From an uncultured Lachnospiraceae bacterium (lineage in GTDB: Bacteria; Bacillota; Clostridia; Lachnospirales; Lachnospiraceae), in NCBI GenBank assembly GCA_948470905.1, contig CAOKQK010000029.1, positions 1 to 37,763 on the forward strand: DNA of 37,763 nucleotides. Reading direction: 5' to 3'. Shown one piece after another: positions 23,778-31,132 of this stretch. The position numbers were made by a program, and so were the translations under genes. A model generated the notes under the pieces. It saw only the letters and a program-made list of their open reading frames with translations. It ran no database searches and was not told where the DNA came from. Numbering within the stretch: the first letter of the stretch is position 1; each line of letters begins with the position of its first letter.

Positions 23778-23860
23778 CTAATTTGACAATCCTCACGCGT
23801 AAAAGCGTAGCCACTGACAATCATATCAGCCCGATCCGCAATCTCTCTAATTTTGTCCAT
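23702..23860 (-). pseudogene. Truncated small accessory gene fused out of frame to hsdR
   Basis: The frame starts MDKIREIADRADMIVSGYAF with about 31 genuine-looking residues, then runs out of frame through hsdR fragment DNA to a stop at 23702. Its ATG overlaps the end of the 93-residue gene upstream by 14 bases, which is typical of operon coupling. A deletion near 23770-23780 probably joined it to hsdR. Confidence 0.6.
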
Positions 23861-24128
23861 ATGCTAACCTTACCTCCTTAATAGGTTTCAAAAATTGTAA
23901 AGCATCAATATACAAATTTTTCAATATCGGAACCAAATCGATATACTCTTTTTCGGGTTCCTGATTATGCCGATATTTCGCCATGACCACCATATAACCA
24001 TTATCCCAGTCCTTTATAGCGGTAAAATATTCCAGCGAATACGGCCCACGGAAACGCACAGTCCACTTTCCATATTGAAATTTAATCATGTCTCCATTAT
24101 TGCTTAGATAAGCTTTCTCTGTACCCAT
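23847..24128 (-). CDS. Hypothetical protein (93 aa) of a type I RM accessory cluster
   Basis: A small soluble protein beginning MGTEKAYLSNNGDMIKFQYG, with alternating aromatic strands (KWTVRFRGPYSLEYF) and a helical end with YIDLVPILKNLYIDALQFL. I do not recognise the fold. GGAGGTG lies a few bases before the ATG at 24128; the longer frame to 24167 lacks support. It overlaps the following truncated gene by 14 bases. Its place between hsdM and hsdR remnants suggests an accessory gene of that locus. It appears intact. Confidence 0.7.
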   Translation of the reverse strand: MGTEKAYLSNNGDMIKFQYGKWTVRFRGPYSLEYFTAIKDWDNGYMVVMAKYRHNQEPEKEYIDLVPILKNLYIDALQFLKPIKEVRLAYGQN

Positions 24129-24189
24129 GTCACACCTCCATATAAAACAGCCATCGCTGCCTCTCATCCCTGCCGCCCACGGACATTAT

Positions 24190-24234
24190 CTACAACACAT
24201 ACTTGTTTGAATATGTACCATGATACAGCATCAT
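24190..24234 (-). pseudogene. N-terminal stub of a DUF3990-like gene
   Basis: Fourteen codons starting MMLYHGTYSNKYVL overlap the stop of the upstream 47-residue gene by four bases (ATGA). The M-L-Y-H-G-T/S opening is characteristic of DUF3990 proteins, an ADP-ribosyltransferase-like family often found in toxin-type operons. The stop follows at once and nothing downstream continues the fold. The call rests on six residues plus the coupling. Confidence 0.4.
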
Positions 24235-24374
24235 ATTAACATTCCTCCATTCTTTTCACAAATCATTAACATATCGTCAAGCGCGTCCTCCAAAGACAGT
24301 GTATGCTCCACATCATAATTTTCTTTTAAGAATTCTATTGCGGTATAGTTTATTTGTTTTCTTTCTTCACTCAT
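24231..24374 (-). CDS. Small protein (47 aa) upstream of the DUF3990-like stub
   Basis: A short open frame, MSEERKQINYTAIEFLKENY then DVEHTLSLEDALDDMLMICE and KNGGMLI. It has a good ribosome site (GAGAGGTG about six bases upstream), helical character and translational coupling to the stub that follows. Its size and position suit the small partner or antidote gene of a two- or three-gene toxin-like unit, but that is inference from context only. Confidence 0.6.
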   Translation of the reverse strand: MSEERKQINYTAIEFLKENYDVEHTLSLEDALDDMLMICEKNGGMLI

Positions 24375-24428
24375 AATATACACCTCTCAAATGCAGATAA
24401 CAGAATATGACGATTCCCATCATGCAGT

Positions 24429-24725
24429 TCAAAGTTCATATCCAATCGCCCCCAGCTTCCTTCTTATTTCATCTTCCAGCTCATGTGACTGGGCAAACAA
24501 TCCTGACAATTCCGAAGTCAATCTCTGCATTTTTTCCTCAAAAGGTTCTCCGTCATCTTCTTCCTGCTCTATCTCCACATATCTCCCCGGAGTTAAGATG
24601 TAATCCTGTTTCCCTATTTCCTCCAAGGACGCTTCCTTACAAAATCCCCGAATATCCTCATATTCTTTCCCCTGTCTCCAATTCTGGTATGTATCTGCGA
24701 TCTTTCTGATATCATCTTCTGACAG
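24429..24725 (-). pseudogene. C-terminal fragment of type I methylase subunit HsdM
   Basis: About 98 codons match the end of HsdM: LSEDDIRKIADTYQNWRQG, YEDIRGFCKEASLEEI, then YILTPGRYVEIE and EKMQRLTSELSGLFAQ, ending ELEDEIRRKLGAIGYEL. The N-terminal helical bundle and the SAM/NPPF catalytic core are missing. The fragment begins immediately after the stop codon of the YunG-like gene and in the same frame, pointing to a deletion that joined the two. No hsdS piece is visible. Confidence 0.85.
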
Positions 24726-25175
24726 TCAGCCCTTTCCGCGGCTTTGCAGCCGTTCCTTCAGATATTCATACCGCCGGCGCTTTTCCTCCTTGCCGAAGTG
24801 CCCTGGCGTCTCACGCTCCTGGCGCTCGTTTCCCTCATAGCAGAGCTCCTTTGCTCTCTCGCCGAACTGCTCGCTGGTAAGGTCAAAGGTGCAGCCGTCA
24901 ATCACATTATAGCAGTGTACGCCCCCATTGTCGGTAGGCATGGCGTAGACCTCGCCTCCAAATATGTCCTGGGCCAGGAACGCCGTTATGGAGCACTGCC
25001 CCAGCGTCTTATTATCCTCCGTCCATTCGGACCGCATCCGCGGGGCGCAGGTATCTGCACACCAGATAGCGGAAAGCGCGTCATACAGGTCCATGGGCGT
25101 CTCAATACCCGGGTAAATATGATTGACTGCTTTCACCTTGTCTGCTGCCTGCCAGCCATAAAAATTGTACTCCAT
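24726..25175 (-). CDS. YunG-like protein
   Basis: A 149-residue protein resembling the YunG family. The conserved block is SEWTEDNKTLGQCSITAFLA, then QDIFGGEVYAMP, GGVHCYNVIDG and FDLTSEQFGE, giving a Cys...His pair as in papain/transglutaminase-like folds (Cys in GQCS, His in GVHCYN). Function is unknown. AAGGAGG six bases before the ATG sets the start. The C-terminal end (KERLQSRGKG) abuts the HsdM fragment with no gap, so the last residues could be altered by that junction. Cytoplasmic; no signal peptide. Confidence 0.72.
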   Translation of the reverse strand: MEYNFYGWQAADKVKAVNHIYPGIETPMDLYDALSAIWCADTCAPRMRSEWTEDNKTLGQCSITAFLAQDIFGGEVYAMPTDNGGVHCYNVIDGCTFDLTSEQFGERAKELCYEGNERQERETPGHFGKEEKRRRYEYLKERLQSRGKG

Positions 25176-25282
25176 AAAAGCCTCCTTCTGTTATATCCTG
25201 CTCCATAAAACAAATACCGTATCTCGTTGATTACACAGACAATATTATACCAAAAACAGAAGCCAATTTCCACTTATAAATC

Positions 25283-25313
25283 AAAAACCCCGCAGCAAGC
25301 TGACGGGGTTTTT
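25283..25313. terminator. Bidirectional terminator after the surface-protein operon
   Basis: AAAAACCCCG (25283-25292) pairs with CGGGGTTTTT (25304-25313) around an 11-base loop, with A and T runs on both sides. It ends the long minus-strand mmpL-giant transcript before the YunG-like gene. Confidence 0.88.
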
Positions 25314-25351
25314 GACCCTCGCGGCATTCGTCAAGGTCCCAGAGAAGTAAA

Positions 25352-25431
25352 CTTTAAGGAAGTTCACTTCCTTGGACTTATGACTCATTGCCCGCGGGAA
25401 TAAAAGGGAAGGGGCGGAATAATTTCGGCAG
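25352..25431 (+). repeat. Intergenic repeat element, copy B
   Basis: It starts with the palindrome AAGGAAGTTCACTTCCTT (25356-25373), then GGACTTATGACTCATTGCC, CGCGGGAATAAAA and GGCGGAATAAT. The order matches copy A at 21451-21525. It lies between the operon terminator and the end of the giant gene. Confidence 0.6.
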
Positions 25432-25480
25432 AATAATTTCAGGCGGGGACGTAAAGGACCGCCCCCGCCTGTATCTGTAT

Positions 25481-28400
25481 CTATTCTGATTCCTGCCTGC
25501 GCTTTCTTCCCCGCCTGCCTGCCGTCATTTTCCTGAGCAGCAGAATCAATGCTGCAAATATCGTTACCGCGCCTGCCGCAATTCCTGCCGCGATCACCTT
25601 CTTTTGGGAGGTCTGCTCCGCCACGCAGAAATACTCCTGTGTCCCCGTCATCTCAACCTGCAGATACTGCCCCCTTACCCTGCTCTCCTGTTCTGTCCAG
25701 CATCCGTCCTTATAGCCATAGACAACAGCCTTTTTGTACGGATTCAGAAGCCTTACCGCAAAGCGGTCATTTTCTCTGATGCTGCTGTTTTCAATAGATA
25801 TTTCATATACTATATTGTCCCTGTCTTCTATCTCCTCAGGAGGTGCAAAGCTGCTGAGCGTGGCATTCAATACTGCGTCCTCGGTAAACATTTCCTCCAC
25901 TAAGGCATAAGGTTTTACTCTGACGGTTTCGGTTGTATTCACTTCTTCCCCGCCGCTGCTGGTGACAACGGTGACATTTTCCTTATATTGTCCCTGTATC
26001 ACATATGTGCCCTCCATGATCTGCCCCGATACGTCCGGCCACACGCCGTAAAAGCCCTCCTTATCCGGTATGCGCGGATAAACCAGACTATCCAGACTGG
26101 CGCCATACGGAACTTCCTGTGTTCCAAGTATGGTATCCTCTACCCGATAAACTACCTTGAGATGCCAGAATTCCAGCGGAATCTGTTCCACCGTGAGAAG
26201 ATCATTGTAGGAAATGGGTTCCGCCACACCCACATAGCTGATATTATCAATGCCATATATATTTCTTCCCACATAATAGTTTCCGGAGACTTTCGCCTCT
26301 CCCGCCTCCTCATACGGCGTGATCTGCCCCACAATGGCGCCTGATCTGCCCTTCTCCGCCTTCACGGAAGCCATGGCGTAGCAGTCCTGAAGTGTGTCCG
26401 CATAGCCTGCAATACCACCTACATTGCTGCCGCCTGATACAGAACAAAGGGCATAGCATTTCTTGATAATGGTGAAAGACTCCCCACAGATGCCGCCCAC
26501 ATAGCCGCCTTCCGTGCTTTCTACGCTTCCAAAGCATTTTGATTCCACAATAATACCATGGTCCATATAACCGCAGATACCGCCTGCCCCATCCTTTTTC
26601 GCAGTCACATAGCCCTCGTTCACACTGTCCGTCACCAGACATTTGGTAATAAAACGTCTGCCAATCTCATATTCAATTTTGCCTGCCGCGCTGTCCTCCG
26701 GATCTTCGTCGTCTATGGACATGGAGCCTGCTATGCCGCCCACATTGATATCGCCTTTGACAATGCCCCTGTTCGTACAGGTTTCCACCCTGCCTGTGGT
26801 AATCGTATCAAGGTCATCAATGTCCACATCTTCGTAAAGCTCCTCAATACTTAACTCCTGCACATCAACGATACGGTCTGCAAGCAGGTTGAACACCACA
26901 TTGAGCTGATCGTTCACCGCCCTGAAGTCATCGTTCAGAATATCGGTATTTATGTCAGTATGGTCATTTAAAACCTTAATGCTGTCCGATAAACCTTTTA
27001 ACTGGTCATGGAACGCCTGCTTGGTTATGCGGAATGCTTCGTCTGATTTTCTGAAGGTAACATCAGGCTGTGCATTTATGTAATTGACAATCTCTTTGAC
27101 GCCGTCCGTGGCCGCCCGCAGGGAATCTATGATCAACTGCATATTGTCCGTTACCGCGCCCAGACTGTCCAGCGCATCCCCTAAACCTTCGGATACGTAT
27201 GGGGACAGGATATTGTAGATTTCCGCACAATCGCTCAATATGGAAGAAGCCGAGGCCGTCACATTTCCCAGCGATTCCGTAAGCTTTATCACTTCCCGCG
27301 CCAGCTCATCCCTCTCTGCCTGTGTAAGCTGATCCCAGCTCTTGACACTGCCGTCCGCATTCGTGGTGATATCCCTGATCCTGTCCGCCGTATCTTCCAC
27401 GTCAGATGACGCCTGTTCCAACTCATCTATCGCACTCATAATATCGTCCCTGGACGTGTCCACCGCCTGCTTATGGTTCTGTTTCATAAAACAGATCTGA
27501 ACTGTACATGGCGCGCTGGCTTCCGTGATATCAAACTCATACACGTAAGATCCGCTCTGTTTTTTAGATATGGGAATCGCGCTGCCATCCATGTCCGTCA
27601 CAACAGGCGCTTTTTCCAGGGCATATCCGGAATCCGGCTTCACCCTCAGAGTCACCATGCCATCCGCACTGCCGCTGCAGGAGGCGCCGCCGCTGAAATT
27701 TGACACCAATATAATATGGATTGGTTCAAACTGCGCCAATACCTTAACTTCTTCTGCAGGCATGATAAACGAATACTGTTTGCCGTCGCTTTCCTTTGTT
27801 ACCGGAATTTCCTCTCCGCTTCCCACAACCGTCAGATATTTTAATACATATCCTCTGCCGGAGACAGGGGTAACATATACTTCTTCACCTTCTTCGGCTT
27901 TTTTCAGGCTCGCTGTCACCTGGCCGCCCGTACTTGACGCTGTGGTAATCTCATGGCTCCCGGCATTGCTGCCGCCTTCCGCAGTGTCACCGTTTCCGCC
28001 CGTATCGCCGCTGCCTGCCTCCTCTGTAAAATTGACATATACCTTGATATTACCCTCGGCAAATTCCTTTGTATCCAATACATATTTATAAATATTGTTT
28101 TCTTCTGTAAGCTCTGACAATGCTACCGTCCTTATGGATTCCCAATCCGGCACTTCCTCATCCAAATCCACAAGGCTGCCTTCATCGGGCAGCTGCCCGC
28201 TGTCTTTTTCCTCACCCGCAGCGCCGTTTGTTTCTGATGAAGACATATCATCTTTCCCTTTGTCCGTGCTGCTTCCTGGATCTTCCTCCGGCGTCTTTCC
28301 CGGCTCCTTGTCTGCGATGCTGCCCGCATCTGAGGACGGCGTCTTCTCCGGCTCCTTTTCCGTGCTGCTTCCTGCACTCTCCTCCGGGATCTTCTCCGTA

Positions 28401-31132
28401 CTGCTTCCCGCACCTTCTGCCGGAATCTTTCCCGGCTCCTTCTCCGTGCTGCTTCCCGCATTTTCCGTGCTATTTCCTGCATCTTCCTCCGGGGTCTTCT
28501 CAGGTTCCCTGTCTACGCTGCTGCCCGCATCCTCCTGCGGCGTTTTTCCTGGCTCCTTCTCCGTGCCGCTGCCCGCACCTTCCTCCGGCGTCTTTCCCAG
28601 CTCCTTGTCTGCGCTGCTTCCCGCATCTGCGGGTGGTGTCTTCTCCGGCTCCTTGTCTGCGCTGCTTCCCGCACCTTCCTCCGGCGTATTTCCCGGCTCT
28701 TTTCCCGTGCCGCTGCCTGCATCCTCCTCCGGCGTCTTTCCTGGCTCTTTATCCGTGCTGCTTCCTGCACTCTCCTCCGGGATTTTCTCCGGCTCCTTCT
28801 CCGTGCCGCTGCCCGCATCCTCCTGCGGCGTTTTTCCTGGCTCCTTCTCCGTGCCGCTGCCCGCACCTTCCTCCGGCGTCTTTCCCGGCTCCTTCTCCGC
28901 GCTGCTGCCGGGAGCAACCATGATCTCCAGAGCGCTGTCGCTGTCCAGCGTATACCCTTCTGCAGGGACGATCGTTATTGTATACCTGCCGGAGGATCCC
29001 GACGTTTTGTACGCGCTGCCTCCTGCGGCAGACTCCAGATACACACCTGCATCACCATCTACTTCCGCCGCATAAGTCACCTTTACCGTAACATCATGGC
29101 CGGGCATGGTAAAGATATATTTGTTGGCGTCACTGCTGCTCTCCCGCACCGTGACTCCGTCAGCCGTGATTTCATCCAGTTCATATCCTTGGAGAGCCGC
29201 CGCCGTCACCGTGACTTCCTCGCCCTCCTCCGCGCTGCTCTTGTCAGCACGGACGGCGCCGCCTGCACTGCTCACACATTTTACCTTATGGATGTGGCCT
29301 GATTTCTCAACAAATACCGCCTCCACTACCACAGACGCATTATCTTTCAGGTATGCCTCCCGGCTCAGGGTAATCTCATTGCTGTCATCTCCCTCATAAT
29401 CCCCGTCGTACCAGCTCCCGTCTACATAGAAGCAGCTGAATTCATAACCATTGTCCGCCGCAGCCCGAAAAGTCTCACTGTCGCTGTCCACAGAAGTAAG
29501 GACCGAACCTCCCACAGTAGATTTCACCAGAAAAGTCCCCCTATAAGCAAACTCTGCGCTCACCACAGCATTTTCTGCCGGCATGATAAATGTATACTCA
29601 TTGTCGGATTGTTTTGTCACAGATATACTGTTTCCGTGTACATCTTTCACCTCAACAGAACCGTCCTTAAGCCTGTATCCGCTGTCCGCCCTCACCGTGA
29701 CAGTGACCTCGGTATTCTCATCCGGCGATGTGACATTGGACACCAGAGTTCCCCCCACAGTAGAGAGCAGGGCAAGCCTCTCGTAATTTGTTTCCTTATC
29801 CTGGGAATCCTCCAGCTTTCCCAGGATATCCAAAGCGTCTTTCAGCCTCCTGACCGTATCGTTCAGATCCCACAGACCATCCCATGCCATGCTGATGCTG
29901 TCCAATACTGGCGGCAGCATATCCATCACATATTCCATACGTCCTGTAAGCGAATTGAGCGCATCAATATTACTGTCCGCGAAATCCGTAATCTGGTCCA
30001 CCAGCGCATCCCCCATGTCTATGCTGCCATTCACATATGCCTGCATGACATCCACATCGCTTTTCGCCAGATTCTTTGTGTTCTGCATATCGTCAATAGT
30101 TTTCTCCATCAGATCATGGAGCTTATTAATGGCATTTCTGAGCGATTCTGCTTCGCGAACCTCAATAAACGGCTCCATCTGCCCCGCAATACCGCCCACG
30201 TCCTTACGCCCATACACGGTTCCTCTGTTCACGCACAGGGATATGATGCCGGACTGACGGCCTGCGATACCCCCGATATTGTAACCTGTATGCTCATAGC
30301 CCACTGTCCCCACATTGGTACATCCTGACAGGATACCGTCCGAAAATCCGGCGATGCCGCCTGTGTCCACGCCGCTGTAAAGCTCCACGTCATCGTAGCT
30401 GGCAAGGCTGTCAAAAATCCCCAGGCCGCCCATCTCATCATCCTGCCACACCCACTCGCTGTCATCATTGATACCTGCATAATTTGTGCAGTTATTGACC
30501 GCGCCGTGATTGATACCGGCGATACCGCCTGTGGAATAATAACCTGTAACTCTCCCCCTGACGGCACAGCCCGAAATCGTGGCCGTACTCTCATTGATGC
30601 CCGCAATACCTCCCACCGTATCGCGCCCGCTCACTGTCCCCTGAAATGTGCAGTCCTTCACCTCGCCATAATTGACGCCGCATACACTTCCCACACATTC
30701 CCTCTCGTTTTCTGAATCCACACTGCCCTGCAGTTTCAGGTTACGTACAGTGCCAGTCTTCCCTATATAGCGGAAAAAACCCGTCGCATAGCTGTCGCCT
30801 TTATAATCAAAACCGGAGATAATATGCCCGCCCCCGTCAAAGGTTCCGCTGAATACAGGAATTGGCTTGAATTCAACTCCTGCCAGATTCAGATTGCTCT
30901 TTAAGAAGATATATTTCCCTTCCGACCAGGAATCTACATAGCACTTCTCCGAAAGCTCCAGCAGATCCTCCACCGAATTGATCTCTATGCATTCCGTATA
31001 CTCCTCTGCCGCTTCCTGTCCTTCCTCTTTTGCATAGAGCGACCGTGCCGGCAGAAGCCCAAGGCACAGTGACAGCACAAGGACCAACGATAACATTTTA
31101 CCAATAAACCTTTTTTCAGCTGTTCTGCACAT
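25481..31132 (-). CDS. Giant GLUG/InlB-like membrane-anchored surface protein (1883 aa)
   Basis: A secreted protein with a signal peptide (cleavage near SLYA, residue 35) and a C-terminal membrane helix (about 1845-1867) plus basic tail. Order: GLUG beta-solenoid repeats (about 85-320; VGGIAGINE-type motifs); helical segment (325-440); InlB-like 'bacterial repeat' domains (450-740; EEGEEVTVTAAALQGYELDE type); a 16-residue tandem-repeat stalk (740-960); InlB-like domains again (1050-1210); helical segment (1215-1430); GLUG repeats again (1435-1610); a last InlB-like domain. The start has AAGGAGG nine bases upstream, inside the exporter gene, which it overlaps by 17 bp. The helical parts resemble those of YhgE/Pip and MMPL-associated proteins. 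Role unknown; adhesin or exporter partner is inference. Confidence 0.9.
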   Translation of the reverse strand: MCRTAEKRFIGKMLSLVLVLSLCLGLLPARSLYAKEEGQEAAEEYTECIEINSVEDLLELSEKCYVDSWSEGKYIFLKSNLNLAGVEFKPIPVFSGTFDGGGHIISGFDYKGDSYATGFFRYIGKTGTVRNLKLQGSVDSENERECVGSVCGVNYGEVKDCTFQGTVSGRDTVGGIAGINESTATISGCAVRGRVTGYYSTGGIAGINHGAVNNCTNYAGINDDSEWVWQDDEMGGLGIFDSLASYDDVELYSGVDTGGIAGFSDGILSGCTNVGTVGYEHTGYNIGGIAGRQSGIISLCVNRGTVYGRKDVGGIAGQMEPFIEVREAESLRNAINKLHDLMEKTIDDMQNTKNLAKSDVDVMQAYVNGSIDMGDALVDQITDFADSNIDALNSLTGRMEYVMDMLPPVLDSISMAWDGLWDLNDTVRRLKDALDILGKLEDSQDKETNYERLALLSTVGGTLVSNVTSPDENTEVTVTVRADSGYRLKDGSVEVKDVHGNSISVTKQSDNEYTFIMPAENAVVSAEFAYRGTFLVKSTVGGSVLTSVDSDSETFRAAADNGYEFSCFYVDGSWYDGDYEGDDSNEITLSREAYLKDNASVVVEAVFVEKSGHIHKVKCVSSAGGAVRADKSSAEEGEEVTVTAAALQGYELDEITADGVTVRESSSDANKYIFTMPGHDVTVKVTYAAEVDGDAGVYLESAAGGSAYKTSGSSGRYTITIVPAEGYTLDSDSALEIMVAPGSSAEKEPGKTPEEGAGSGTEKEPGKTPQEDAGSGTEKEPEKIPEESAGSSTDKEPGKTPEEDAGSGTGKEPGNTPEEGAGSSADKEPEKTPPADAGSSADKELGKTPEEGAGSGTEKEPGKTPQEDAGSSVDREPEKTPEEDAGNSTENAGSSTEKEPGKIPAEGAGSSTEKIPEESAGSSTEKEPEKTPSSDAGSIADKEPGKTPEEDPGSSTDKGKDDMSSSETNGAAGEEKDSGQLPDEGSLVDLDEEVPDWESIRTVALSELTEENNIYKYVLDTKEFAEGNIKVYVNFTEEAGSGDTGGNGDTAEGGSNAGSHEITTASSTGGQVTASLKKAEEGEEVYVTPVSGRGYVLKYLTVVGSGEEIPVTKESDGKQYSFIMPAEEVKVLAQFEPIHIILVSNFSGGASCSGSADGMVTLRVKPDSGYALEKAPVVTDMDGSAIPISKKQSGSYVYEFDITEASAPCTVQICFMKQNHKQAVDTSRDDIMSAIDELEQASSDVEDTADRIRDITTNADGSVKSWDQLTQAERDELAREVIKLTESLGNVTASASSILSDCAEIYNILSPYVSEGLGDALDSLGAVTDNMQLIIDSLRAATDGVKEIVNYINAQPDVTFRKSDEAFRITKQAFHDQLKGLSDSIKVLNDHTDINTDILNDDFRAVNDQLNVVFNLLADRIVDVQELSIEELYEDVDIDDLDTITTGRVETCTNRGIVKGDINVGGIAGSMSIDDEDPEDSAAGKIEYEIGRRFITKCLVTDSVNEGYVTAKKDGAGGICGYMDHGIIVESKCFGSVESTEGGYVGGICGESFTIIKKCYALCSVSGGSNVGGIAGYADTLQDCYAMASVKAEKGRSGAIVGQITPYEEAGEAKVSGNYYVGRNIYGIDNISYVGVAEPISYNDLLTVEQIPLEFWHLKVVYRVEDTILGTQEVPYGASLDSLVYPRIPDKEGFYGVWPDVSGQIMEGTYVIQGQYKENVTVVTSSGGEEVNTTETVRVKPYALVEEMFTEDAVLNATLSSFAPPEEIEDRDNIVYEISIENSSIRENDRFAVRLLNPYKKAVVYGYKDGCWTEQESRVRGQYLQVEMTGTQEYFCVAEQTSQKKVIAAGIAAGAVTIFAALILLLRKMTAGRRGRKRRQESE
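28255..28915 (-). repeat. 48-bp tandem repeat encoding a 16-residue stalk
   Basis: About twelve to thirteen units of the consensus PEEGAGSGTEKEPGKT encode residues 740-960; one unit is interrupted and shortened (NSTENAGSS). The charge-rich Pro/Gly/Glu/Lys composition is typical of extended, wall-spanning stalks. Base composition keeps several frames open on both strands. Confidence 0.95.

Noticed and set aside
28095-29075. Long plus-strand open frame, rich in Ser and Pro, across the repeat stalk
   Set aside because: It is antisense to the giant gene; periodic GC-rich repeats without stops keep this frame open. There is no ribosome site and the protein is low complexity.
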